Origin: Steroidobacter denitrificans
GTDB lineage: Bacteria > Pseudomonadota > Gammaproteobacteria > Steroidobacterales > Steroidobacteraceae
Assembly (NCBI RefSeq): GCF_001579945.1
Contig: NZ_CP011971.1
Location: forward strand, 2,788,030-2,852,029
DNA: 64,000 nucleotides
Reading direction: 5' to 3'
Shown: one piece after another, positions 26,034 to 34,535 of the stretch
Layout: each line of letters begins with the position of its first letter
Position numbering within the stretch: position 1 is the stretch's first letter
Made by a program: the position numbers and the translations under genes
The notes under the pieces: model-generated
The model's input: the letters and a program-made list of their open reading frames with translations, nothing else
Databases searched by the model: none
Told to the model about the DNA's origin: nothing

Positions 26034-27217
26034 GCAGCTATCTCTTTACCTCCGAATCCGTCTCCGAAGGTCATCCTGACAAGGTGTCCGATCAGATTTC
26101 GGATGCCATTCTCGATGCGATTCTCGCCCAGGACCGCCACGCGCGCGTCGCGGCGGAAACCCTCTGCAACACCGGATTGGTGGTGCTTGCCGGGGAAATC
26201 ACCTCCAACGTGATCGTCGACTATCAAACGATCGCTCGCGAGACGATTCGGGACATCGGCTACGACAATACCGACTATGGCATCGACTATCGCGGCTGCG
26301 CGGTGCTGGTAGCCTATGACCGCCAGTCCAGCGACATTGCCCAAGGCGTCGATGAAGGCCGCGGACTGGATCTGGAGCAGGGCGCAGGCGATCAGGGCCT
26401 GATGTTCGGCTATGCCTGCTCGGAAAGTCCGGCGCTGATGCCCCTGCCGATCCATCTGGCCCATCGCCTGGTCGAGCGCCAGGCCGAACTGCGTAAAAGC
26501 GGCCGACTGCCCTGGCTGCGTCCGGATGCAAAATCCCAGGTCACGGTACGCTACCTAGACGGCCGCCCGAGCAGTATCGATACCGTGGTGCTGTCCACTC
26601 AGCACGCACCGGAGATCTCGCATGCCGAGCTTTCGGAAGCGGTGATCGAGGAAATCATCAAGCCCGTACTGCCGAAGAAGTTGCTCGGCAGCGGTGAGGC
26701 GCGCTATTTGGTGAATCCCACGGGGCGTTTCGTGGTGGGCGGTCCGCAGGGCGACTGCGGGCTCACCGGCCGAAAAATCATCGTGGATACCTATGGCGGG
26801 GCCGCACCCCACGGCGGCGGCGCCTTCTCCGGGAAAGATCCTTCCAAGGTCGATCGCTCGGCCGCCTATGCGGCGCGCTATGTGGCCAAGAACATCGTGG
26901 CGGCGGGGTTGGCCGAGCGCTGCCAGGTACAGATCTCCTACGCCATCGGGGTGGCACGCCCGACCAGCGTGATGGTGACCACCTTCGGCACCGGAGCGGT
27001 GCCGGATGAGCGCCTGGAAGCACTCGTCGCGGCGCACTTCGATCTGCGCCCGAAGGGTATCGTGCAGATGCTCGACCTGCTGCGCCCGATCTACCGCAAG
27101 ACGGCCGCCTACGGGCACTTCGGGCGTACCGAATCCGAGTTCACCTGGGAGAAAACGGATCGCGCCGCAGCCCTGGCCGCCGCCGCCGGAATCGAGCGTC
27201 GTGACTCGGTACCATAG
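26030..27217 (+). CDS. metK: S-adenosylmethionine synthetase
   Basis: The 395-residue enzyme makes SAM from methionine and ATP. It has [19 protein letters not shown] at the start, [12 protein letters not shown], and [19 protein letters not shown], all MetK signatures, and normal length. Its start overlaps the upstream activation-domain gene as ATGA, so the two are translationally coupled. That placement suggests a dedicated SAM supply for corrinoid reactivation, or a link between the released methyl group and methionine/SAM (inference). Whether the genome has a second metK elsewhere cannot be seen. Confidence 0.95.
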   Translation: MSSYLFTSESVSEGHPDKVSDQISDAILDAILAQDRHARVAAETLCNTGLVVLAGEITSNVIVDYQTIARETIRDIGYDNTDYGIDYRGCAVLVAYDRQSSDIAQGVDEGRGLDLEQGAGDQGLMFGYACSESPALMPLPIHLAHRLVERQAELRKSGRLPWLRPDAKSQVTVRYLDGRPSSIDTVVLSTQHAPEISHAELSEAVIEEIIKPVLPKKLLGSGEARYLVNPTGRFVVGGPQGDCGLTGRKIIVDTYGGAAPHGGGAFSGKDPSKVDRSAAYAARYVAKNIVAAGLAERCQVQISYAIGVARPTSVMVTTFGTGAVPDERLEALVAAHFDLRPKGIVQMLDLLRPIYRKTAAYGHFGRTESEFTWEKTDRAAALAAAAGIERRDSVP

Positions 27218-27357
27218 AGCGCGCCGAGCGCACCCGACAGCGCACCGCTGAACACCAGCGCCCCGAGTTGGATCGAGATTTCCGCGAACGTCAGACCGAA
27301 GCTGCGCCTGACGAACGCCGGCATCGGGAATATGGCTATACGCTCACGCCTTGATAT
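27218..27357 (-). pseudogene. Fragment of an MFS transporter gene
   Basis: A minus-strand frame between the metK stop and the ridA stop reads IAIFPMPAFVRRSFGLTFAE and then SIQLGALVFSGALSGALG, which looks like one helix-loop-helix unit of an MFS carrier. It has neither start nor end and is joined to metK's tail on one side and to the ridA remnant on the other. It is most likely a leftover of a deletion at this boundary. Identification is by pattern only. Confidence 0.45.
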
Positions 27358-27393
27358 CTATGTCTTGGCCGCGGTCACGACGAATTCGACTAG

Positions 27394-27499
27394 CCTGAAG
27401 TTCTTGTGAAGAAAGAGTAAATTTATTCGCAGGCTCAGATACTTAACCTGAAGTTCTTGTGAAGAAAGAGTAAATTTATTCGCAGGCTCAGATACTTAA
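27394..27499. repeat. 53-bp tandem duplication of the IS left end
   Basis: Bases 27394-27446 and 27447-27499 are identical by eye. Each copy begins with the terminal repeat CCTGAAGTTCTT, so the element carries two adjacent left ends; a further CCTGAG follows at 27500. The unit is AT-richer than its surroundings. Confidence 0.9.
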
Positions 27500-27525
27500 C
27501 CTGAGCCTGGGGTGCTCGCGCCTGG

Positions 27526-29232
27526 CTACACGGTGATCTTCTGCAACAACTCCAGTGCGCGCTGTTGTTTCGAGTTCGCGGTGGTCACCGCGGCGAACGT
27601 GGATGTCGACTCGCCGGGCAGCGCGGCGCGGCAGGTATTTCGCACGATCGTGGACAACTCCGCCAGGAGCGTTGAGAAGCTGTGGGCGGGCGTTGCGTCG
27701 GGAAGCCGACCCGTCAGGGCTTTGCGTTTCGCGGCCTCAGAGCGCTTCGCCGGCGCCACCGGATCGCGCGTGGCTTTGGCGGCCTGGTCTTCGTCCGCAA
27801 ACAGCAGCTCGCGCCAGGCTTCGCGCATGTGCCATTCGATGTAGTAGGCCAGTACGCACAGCAGGATATGTGCGCGTACTCGCTCGGCGAGCCGATGATG
27901 GATCGGCCGGATGCGCAGATCCACGCTCTTCAGCGTTCGGAACGCGCGCTCTACTTGAGCCAACGATTTGTATTGGCGCACGCATTCGGCCGCGTCCATG
28001 ATCTGGGCCGGGACGCTGGTGCGGATGACATAGAGCCCATCGAGGCGGGCTTCGGTTTCGATACCGTCGGTCTTGCGCTCGAAGCCGAAGAGATCCTCGC
28101 GGATATCGAGTGCGAAGTGCTTGGCCATCTTGTATTGATTGACTATGCGGCCAACCCGCACACCGATGTTATCTTGGCCTCGCAAGCGCCCCTTGGCCAC
28201 GGACGCGCGGATCTTCTCGAGCTGCTTTTCGGTGGCGCACAACAGCTCTTCGCGCTTGTGTGCGCGCAGTTGCGCGAGCGCCGGGTTACGGCAGGCAACC
28301 AGGCGTTCACCGGGATAATCGGGGTGCTCAAGCTCGAACAGATTGCGCTCGTCGAACAGATCCAACTGCACATGTCCCTGGTTCACCAGCGTGCGGATGG
28401 AGGTGCTCTTGAGCGCGGTGATCCAGCGTACGCCTTGTTCATTCGTCAACGTATGGATGGCTTTCTGGGAGATCATGCCGCGATCACCCACCATCACCAG
28501 CTGCTCGACCCCAAACTCCTGCTTCAGCCGCGCGATTTCCGGCATCAGCGTTTGCGGGTCTGAGGTGTTGCCCTCGTAGACCGATACAGCGACCGGACAG
28601 CCCCGGCGGTCGGTGAGCAAGCCGTAGTTGACCTGCAGCATCCCCCGCTTACCGTCGCGGCTGTAGCCGAGTTTCGCCAGCGGGCAGGTGGTTCCCTCGA
28701 AATAGCTCGACGACAGGTCGTAGAGCACTACGCTGTCGGGACCCAGATGCCGCTGGGCCAGCTTTTTCTGGATCGCGCCCTGGCGCTCGAGCAGCCAGTC
28801 CATGGCGGCGTAGAGTTCCGTCTCGCTCGCATCCGCCACGCCGAAGTCCTGCGCGAGGGTGGTGGTGTGCCACCAGCGGGTGGTGGCGAGCTTGGTGCGC
28901 GGGCAGAGCACCCGGGCGGCCAGCATGGCCAGCACCAGATCGCGTTCGCGTGAGGGCTTCGTGCCCAGCAGTGAACTCAGGCGCAGCTTGGTCATGGCCA
29001 GGCGCACCGCCTCGACGTGGCCGTGTGCCTGCGATCCCACGACGTTGAACAGCGTCTGGAGTGGGTACAGGGGCTCACCCTTGAGAATCGCGCGCAAGGC
29101 ATGGATCTGCTCATCGGTGAGGCTGGACAAGTTCGCGATCGTGCGCTTCCTGACCGTGTTTCCCTCGCGGAACGTCTCGCGCAGCAGGTAGGCGGGGCGG
29201 GACTTACGGTTGGGTACAACATCGATATGCAT
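27526..29232 (-). CDS. IS1634 family transposase
   Basis: The 568-residue DDE transposase matches the IS1634 (IS4-group) type: HIDVVPNRKSRPAYLLRETF at the start, VVLYDLSSSYFEGTTCPLAK with the first Asp, LVMVGDRGMISQKAIHTL with the second, and SLAQVERAFRTLKSVDLRIRP carrying the C-terminal Glu, then the IHHRLAERVRAHILLCVLAYY helix. Length is full and no frameshift is seen, so the element may be active. ATG 29232 lies about 145 bases inside the right end. Confidence 0.93.
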   Translation of the reverse strand: MHIDVVPNRKSRPAYLLRETFREGNTVRKRTIANLSSLTDEQIHALRAILKGEPLYPLQTLFNVVGSQAHGHVEAVRLAMTKLRLSSLLGTKPSRERDLVLAMLAARVLCPRTKLATTRWWHTTTLAQDFGVADASETELYAAMDWLLERQGAIQKKLAQRHLGPDSVVLYDLSSSYFEGTTCPLAKLGYSRDGKRGMLQVNYGLLTDRRGCPVAVSVYEGNTSDPQTLMPEIARLKQEFGVEQLVMVGDRGMISQKAIHTLTNEQGVRWITALKSTSIRTLVNQGHVQLDLFDERNLFELEHPDYPGERLVACRNPALAQLRAHKREELLCATEKQLEKIRASVAKGRLRGQDNIGVRVGRIVNQYKMAKHFALDIREDLFGFERKTDGIETEARLDGLYVIRTSVPAQIMDAAECVRQYKSLAQVERAFRTLKSVDLRIRPIHHRLAERVRAHILLCVLAYYIEWHMREAWRELLFADEDQAAKATRDPVAPAKRSEAAKRKALTGRLPDATPAHSFSTLLAELSTIVRNTCRAALPGESTSTFAAVTTANSKQQRALELLQKITV

Positions 29233-29773
29233 GCGCGTATTCTACGCTAAATTGGCCCCGTTGCAACTATTTACATGGGTACATATTTTGCGCAGAAAGA
29301 CCACACAAGACTCGCAAGCCACTGATCCGCAACGGCTAACTAATTACCCAACGGGGGAATTCAGAAAGAACTTCGGACTAGCAATTCCGGCGCTGCCAGC
29401 CCTTTCACCTCGATATAACTCGACGTCGGGTGGCCTTCGCTGAAAGCCTCGAAAAGCACATGGCCATGCTCGAGCAATGCAGGCATATCCGTCGTGTAGG
29501 TGGTCGTCGCGACAACATTGGTCAGCGTCATCCCCTCGCTGGCAAGCAGTGCGACGAGTTGTCTACGGATGTCTCCGAGTTGCGCAGCCATGTCGCCGCC
29601 CTGAAAGGAAGCGAGTCCTGACGCGAAATACAGATTCCCGACGCCGACCAAGGAAGCCATGTGGCTATCGTTCAGCAGTTTTGTCGGAAAACCGCCGATT
29701 TCAGGGGTGCTTCGCTTGATCATCGACATCCAACCTCCGATAAGGTGGTCCGGTTGATTACAGATTCCCAGGT

Positions 29774-31381
29774 TTACTCGCCATTGCGAATGTATTCGGC
29801 GGCCTTCTCGGCGATCATGACCACCGTCGCATTCAAGTCGCTCGTACAGACTCGCGGCATGACGGAGGCATCCACCACGCGTAACCCTTCCACGCCGTGC
29901 ACCTTCAAACGATCGCTCACGACCGCCAACGGGTCCCGTCCCATCTTGCAGGTTCCGACACCTTCGTAGTTGCTCGTGGTCCGTTTTCTGATGTAAGCAT
30001 CGATCTCGGCCTCAGTGGTGCAATTCGGCCCGGGATCGATCTCGCGCCCCCGATAACGATCGTATGCCTTCTGTTCGAAGACTCTCCGGGCGATATGCAG
30101 TGCGCGCCGCCCTACCTCTAGATCGCGCTCATCCGCCAGGTAGTTGGTATCGATGCGTAGTCTGTCCATCGGGTCGGACGATCGGAGCTTCACGCTACCG
30201 CGGCTCTCCGGGCGCGTCATGACGATCAACACCTGTGCACCATGCTCCGGAATCGGCTTCACCGAATTCTCGGACAGCATTATTGGCAGGAAGTACAACT
30301 TCATATCGAGCTTTCCGGCATGACAAGGAGCACCGGATGAAAGATAGGCGATCGCTTCTATACCGTTCTTCGCGCCCGGTCCGGTTCGAGTAAGAAAGTA
30401 CTGCATCGCGATCTTCAGTGTGGAGAATGGACTCGCGATATTCTTGTAATCGGATACCGGCTCCGGACAAGTGAGCTGAACCAGAAAGTTGAAATGATCG
30501 TGCAGGTTTTGCCCGACACCCGGAAGATCCCTGAAAGGTGTTACTCCAACCGAACGCAGATGCCCCCCATCGCCGATGCCGGACAGCATTAATAGTTGTG
30601 GTGACTGAAATGTCCCTGCACAAAGGATGACTTCCGCGCTTGCATTGGCCTGTCTCTCCCGCCCCTTATGCAGGTATCGCACTCCAACCGCGCGGTTCCC
30701 TTCGAAAAGGAGTCTTGTGACATGAGCGCCGGTCACGACCTGAAGATTCGGTCGCTTCATCGCCGGACGCAGATAAGCATCCGCGACGCTGAAACGACGC
30801 CCGTCCACGATCGTCTGCTCGGAAATTCCAAACCCTTCGGGATGAGCGCCGTTGAGATCTTCGCTATATGGATAGCCTGCTTGTCGACCTGCCTCGATCC
30901 AGGCGCGGGCCATCGGACTGTCCAGCGTCGCATGCGTGACCCGTAGCGGCCCGGTACCGCCATGGTATGCACTTTCTCCATGCTCGTTCCCTTCCGAACG
31001 TTTGAAGAACGGAAGAACGTCCTCATAGGACCAGCCGCGGTTACCCAACGCTGCCCATTCATCGAATATATCGTGGGCACCGCGCGCATAGCACATACCG
31101 TTGATGCTGCTGCTGCCGCCCAGGCCCTTGCCGCGGGCCTCTACGAAGGCCCGATTGTTGAGATATTTCTGTGGTTCGATTTCGTAATGCCAGCTGTTCA
31201 TGCCATATTGCAACATGACCATGAAGGCGGCCGGCATCTTCACCAGCGGATTCTTGCTGTCGGATCCCGCTTCCAGCACCAGGACACGGCATGCGGAATT
31301 CTCGGACAACCGCCCTGCCATGACGCTGCCCGCCGACCCCGCTCCGACGATGATGTAATCGAAATCTGCATTACGGCGCAT
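29774..31381 (-). CDS. GMC-family FAD oxidoreductase with altered active site
   Basis: The 535-residue protein has the FAD motif DYIIVGAGSAGSVMAGRLSE, the GMC signature RGKGLGGSSSINGMCYARG and the second signature GTFQSPQLLMLSGIG. These enzymes oxidise alcohols such as choline. The conserved active-site segment, normally YHPxGTC, reads NYEGVGTCKMG: the catalytic His is Glu473 and the following Pro is Gly. The second active-site residue, Asn517 in SDLNAT, is kept. The altered pair suggests a changed reaction or loss of alcohol oxidation. A palindrome lies just upstream and a divergent TetR gene follows. Confidence 0.88.
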   Translation of the reverse strand: MRRNADFDYIIVGAGSAGSVMAGRLSENSACRVLVLEAGSDSKNPLVKMPAAFMVMLQYGMNSWHYEIEPQKYLNNRAFVEARGKGLGGSSSINGMCYARGAHDIFDEWAALGNRGWSYEDVLPFFKRSEGNEHGESAYHGGTGPLRVTHATLDSPMARAWIEAGRQAGYPYSEDLNGAHPEGFGISEQTIVDGRRFSVADAYLRPAMKRPNLQVVTGAHVTRLLFEGNRAVGVRYLHKGRERQANASAEVILCAGTFQSPQLLMLSGIGDGGHLRSVGVTPFRDLPGVGQNLHDHFNFLVQLTCPEPVSDYKNIASPFSTLKIAMQYFLTRTGPGAKNGIEAIAYLSSGAPCHAGKLDMKLYFLPIMLSENSVKPIPEHGAQVLIVMTRPESRGSVKLRSSDPMDRLRIDTNYLADERDLEVGRRALHIARRVFEQKAYDRYRGREIDPGPNCTTEAEIDAYIRKRTTSNYEGVGTCKMGRDPLAVVSDRLKVHGVEGLRVVDASVMPRVCTSDLNATVVMIAEKAAEYIRNGE

Positions 31382-31790
31382 ATTGCGGTGTCCTTGGAAG
31401 GTTCATCATCCTCATCTCGTTAACGAGACGCATAATATCTATTACCAAAGTTTACGCCGATTGCCGCTCGACACACCGCGGTCGCCTGCGCTGAGACGGA
31501 CGCGACTGATCTGGCGGCCTGGTCATGGGCGCTCCCGTCGCACGATCCGTAATCTCAGTTGATTTCATGTATAGATCCCGCTTGATTGCAGGCCGTAGAC
31601 TCTCGATCGATCTAATGATCGTCACACTTGCTGGAAATTCATTATCGGGCGACAATTGCTTATTTATAGTATTACAAATGATCTAATGGGACTTTACGTT
31701 CCGATAAGATATGTTCAGCATGCTCGTTTGTCAAACACAGAACATTTCAGGTAAGTGCCTTTGGTCGAACGCTGATTGGAGGTTCGACGC
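31382..31790. other. Divergent intergenic region between GMC oxidoreductase and TetR genes
   Basis: This 409-base stretch is AT-richer than the flanking genes and has no convincing frame. It should hold the promoters for both divergent genes. Besides the 14-bp palindrome at 31415, it has an AGCATGCT palindrome near 31718. No RNA gene is recognised. Confidence 0.5.
31415..31428. promoter_or_regulatory. 14-bp perfect palindrome, candidate TetR operator
   Basis: TCTCGTTAACGAGA is perfectly self-complementary. It lies 34 bases upstream of the GMC oxidoreductase start and in the intergenic region shared with the divergent TetR gene. Size and symmetry are typical of TetR-family operators. Confidence 0.55.
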
Positions 31791-32381
31791 TTGAGCGCGA
31801 TCAAACGACGCCCTGGGGGTCGAACCGAACGCATCCGTCAAGCCGTTGCCACCGCGGTCCTGGAACTCATCGGCAGGGGGCGGCTGGACTTCGACATGCA
31901 GGAAGTCGTGACGCTCTCCGGCATCGGACGCTCCACGCTGTTCAGAAGATGGCCCGATCGAGACGCACTGATCGTAGAGGCGCTGAGTGAGCATGTATCC
32001 CAGTTGCAGATCGTCACGTCCCGGGATTGGGAAAGGGATCTCGCCACCAACATGCATGGACTTTGCCGATTCGTTGCGCGTCCGATCGAGCTGGCACTCA
32101 ATAAGCTCCTCGTCACCACCCACAATGCGGCTTTGAAAAAGGCGATTATCGACGCCTGGTTACCTATACTCAGAGTGTTCGAGCAGCCCCTCCGGCACGC
32201 GCTCCGTTCAGGTGAACTGATCGACGGCACCGACACCCGGCAGGTCGTTCGGTTCATATTTGCCGAGATGGCATTCAGATCCATGATCGACCCGGCATCC
32301 ATGGATGAAAAGTATGTCGACGGACTGCTGCGTCTCATTCTCCAAGGGATAAAGCAGGAACGGCACTCGTCGGCTCGCTAG
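31791..32381 (+). CDS. TetR family regulator
   Basis: The 196-residue regulator has an N-terminal helix-turn-helix (IRQAVATAVLELIGRGRLDF, then VVTLSGIGRSTLFRRWPDRD) and a helical effector domain. TTG 31791 is chosen as the start because GGAGG lies eight bases upstream; another TTG at 31776 has no such site. It is divergent from the GMC oxidoreductase and probably represses it through the palindrome at 31415 (inference). The methyltransferase gene begins only five bases after its stop. Confidence 0.85.
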   Translation: MSAIKRRPGGRTERIRQAVATAVLELIGRGRLDFDMQEVVTLSGIGRSTLFRRWPDRDALIVEALSEHVSQLQIVTSRDWERDLATNMHGLCRFVARPIELALNKLLVTTHNAALKKAIIDAWLPILRVFEQPLRHALRSGELIDGTDTRQVVRFIFAEMAFRSMIDPASMDEKYVDGLLRLILQGIKQERHSSAR

Positions 32382-32386
32382 CCCTC

Positions 32387-34366
32387 ATGAATAAATCGAA
32401 AATGCATTCACCCGATCGCACACACGGCAACATCGCCCGTATTCGCGCCTTGTTTCCGGGATGCGTGATGGAAGTTCGCGGCCTCGACGGCACCTTGCAA
32501 CTGGCTGTGGACTTCGATCGGTTACGCCAGGAATTGACCGGCTCGATCGTCGAAGGCCCGCAGGAGCGCTATCACCTGGACTGGCCGGGCAAGCGTGAAG
32601 CCCTGCTCGCCGCCAATGCGCCGATTGCGAAAACACTGCGGCCCTGCCGCAACGACAGCGTGGACTTCGATACTACGCAGAACCTGTTCATCGAGGGAGA
32701 CAATCTCGATGCACTGAAGCTGCTTCAGGAAACCTATCTCGGCAAGGTCAAGATGATTTACATCGACCCGCCCTACAATACCGGCAAGGATTTCGTTTAT
32801 AGCGACGATTTCACCGATGGAGTGACCGACTTTCTTGTTCGCTCCAATCAGGTGGATCTCCAGGGAAATCGTCTAGTCAGCAGCCTGGAAACCAATGGAC
32901 GATTTCATTCCAATTGGCTATCCATGATGTATTCCCGGCTCAAGGTGTCGCAAAACCTGCTGCGAGAGGATGGGGTCATCGTCATCCATATCGATGAGCA
33001 CGAGTACCCCAATCTGGAAAAAATTCTCACGGAAATCTATGGTGAAACAAACAACCTTGGAACGATTGTTTGGGACAAGCGAAATCCCAAAGGCGATGCA
33101 ACCGGCGTTGCGCAACAGCACGAATTGATTTGCATCTACAGCAAGAATCGAGAGTTCTTTAAACGAACATCCGAGCTCAAGCGGCCGAAGGAAAATGCGG
33201 CAAGAATGCTTGCGAAGGCCAAACAGATCATCGGCAAGGAACGCAGCGTCACGGCGAGCGCCAGAAAGGAATACAAGAACTGGGTAAATCGGCAGGATCT
33301 CACCGGAGGAGAAAAGGCATACAACCAGATCGACGAGAACGGAGATGTCTTCCGTCCGGTTTCGATGGCTTGGCCGAACAAGAAGAACGCTCCAGGGGAT
33401 TATTTCATACCGCTCATCCATCCGCTGACCGGAAAGGCCTGCCCGGTTCCCGAACGCGGCTGGCGAAATCCGCCGGCAACGATGCAGGAACTGTTGCGGT
33501 CCGAACAGATCATTTTTGGTCCCGATGAAACTACGCAACCCACCCGGAAATATCGACTGAAGGACAATTTATTCGAAAATGTTCCTTCTCTCCTTTACTA
33601 CGCCGGCAGTGACGATGCCCTGCTCTCGGAACTGAATATTCCTTTTGATACTCCGAAGCCGCTCCAAGTAGCCAAGAGACTTATCCAATCCCTATGTCAT
33701 CGGGAAGACATCATGCTGGATTTTTTTGCCGGTTCATGCACAGCCGCACATGCGGTGATGCAATTGAATGCCGAAGATGGTGGGCATCGCCGATTCATAA
33801 TGGTTCAACTGCCCGAACCATGCTCTGAAAAATCAGCCGCATACAAACTGGAATATGCGACGGTTTCCGCCATCGGCAAGGATCGCATACGAAAGGCTGC
33901 TGGCAGAATTCGAAAAGAGCACACTGAAACCTTGGCCACGCGAGAAAAACCATTGGATCTCGGTTGCCGGGTTCTCAAAGTCGACAGCTCCAATATGGCG
34001 GATGTGTATTACACCCCGAATGCGCCGGACAAGGACTCGCTCGAACTGTTCGTGGACAACATCAAACCGGATCGCACGCCTGAAGATCTTTTGTTTCAAG
34101 TGATGCTGGACTGGGGCGTCGAATTGACGCTACCGATTTCAACTCGGATACTCGAGGGCAAGAAGATATGGTTTGTCGACGGCAACGCCCTGATCGCCTG
34201 CTTCGAGATACAGGGCATCGATGAAGCCTTCGTCGAGGAAATAGCGCGCCATCAACCGCTGCGCGTAATATTCCGCGATGTCGGATCCAAGAATGACGCT
34301 GTGAAGTTCGGTATCGAACAAACCTTCAAGAAGCTATCCCCCGCCACGGAAATAAGATGCATCTAA
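32387..34366 (+). CDS. Type III Mod-like site-specific DNA methyltransferase (orphan)
   Basis: The 659-residue protein is of the beta-class adenine methyltransferases (type III Mod): KMIYIDPPYNTGKDFVYSDDF contains catalytic motif IV (DPPY) at about residue 126, before the SAM-binding motif I region, as usual for this class. Motif I normally reads FFAGSGTTAHAV; here it reads FFAGSCTAAHAV, with Cys451 in place of a conserved Gly. Length is normal. No res gene follows; the next gene is an unrelated receptor on the other strand. It may be a solitary methyltransferase or a decaying type III system. The recognition sequence is unknown. Confidence 0.87.
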   Translation: MNKSKMHSPDRTHGNIARIRALFPGCVMEVRGLDGTLQLAVDFDRLRQELTGSIVEGPQERYHLDWPGKREALLAANAPIAKTLRPCRNDSVDFDTTQNLFIEGDNLDALKLLQETYLGKVKMIYIDPPYNTGKDFVYSDDFTDGVTDFLVRSNQVDLQGNRLVSSLETNGRFHSNWLSMMYSRLKVSQNLLREDGVIVIHIDEHEYPNLEKILTEIYGETNNLGTIVWDKRNPKGDATGVAQQHELICIYSKNREFFKRTSELKRPKENAARMLAKAKQIIGKERSVTASARKEYKNWVNRQDLTGGEKAYNQIDENGDVFRPVSMAWPNKKNAPGDYFIPLIHPLTGKACPVPERGWRNPPATMQELLRSEQIIFGPDETTQPTRKYRLKDNLFENVPSLLYYAGSDDALLSELNIPFDTPKPLQVAKRLIQSLCHREDIMLDFFAGSCTAAHAVMQLNAEDGGHRRFIMVQLPEPCSEKSAAYKLEYATVSAIGKDRIRKAAGRIRKEHTETLATREKPLDLGCRVLKVDSSNMADVYYTPNAPDKDSLELFVDNIKPDRTPEDLLFQVMLDWGVELTLPISTRILEGKKIWFVDGNALIACFEIQGIDEAFVEEIARHQPLRVIFRDVGSKNDAVKFGIEQTFKKLSPATEIRCI

Positions 34367-34535
34367 AATCCCGGTGACATCAGGACTGTCCAGGCCGAAG
34401 CTGTCCGCCTTATCAACGAGCAGAAGGCGGCGATCATCATCGATCCCTTGACCCACGATGGCGACTACATGCCCGCCGACTCCGTTCGGCGAGCGCAAGT
34501 TCGTGAAAAATTTCCTGCCGCTTCAGGCCGCGGTT

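Larger units (their letters stand above)
27394..29376. mobile_element. IS1634-type insertion sequence with ACTAG target duplication
   Basis: The 1983-bp element is bounded by inexact inverted repeats, CCTGAAGTTCTT at 27394 and, read from the other end, CCGAAGTTCTT at 29376. It is flanked by the 5-bp direct repeat ACTAG (27389-27393 and 29377-29381). It carries one transposase gene on the minus strand. The ends were set by reconstructing the interrupted ridA frame, which closes exactly. The left end is duplicated internally (see the tandem repeat). Confidence 0.85.
27358..29729 (-). pseudogene. ridA-like gene interrupted by an IS element
   Basis: The 5' part (29729-29377) encodes a RidA/YjgF-type protein (GNLYFASGLASFQGGDMAAQ; TNVVATTTYTTDMPALLEHG; HPTSSYIEVKGLAAPELLV). 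It is cut after 118 codons, and read-through into the element adds only four residues and a stop. The 3' part lies on the other side at 27388-27358. Removing 27389-29376, which is the IS plus one copy of the ACTAG duplication, restores one frame ending LAAPELLVEFVVTAAKT, the expected RidA C-terminus. RidA proteins hydrolyse reactive imines; this copy lacks its last strand and is probably inactive. Confidence 0.88.

Noticed and set aside
27394-27499. Possible CRISPR-like repeat
   Set aside because: Only two directly abutting copies without spacers; it is an IS-end duplication.
32387-34366. Complete type III restriction-modification system
   Set aside because: No restriction subunit follows or precedes the methyltransferase in the window.
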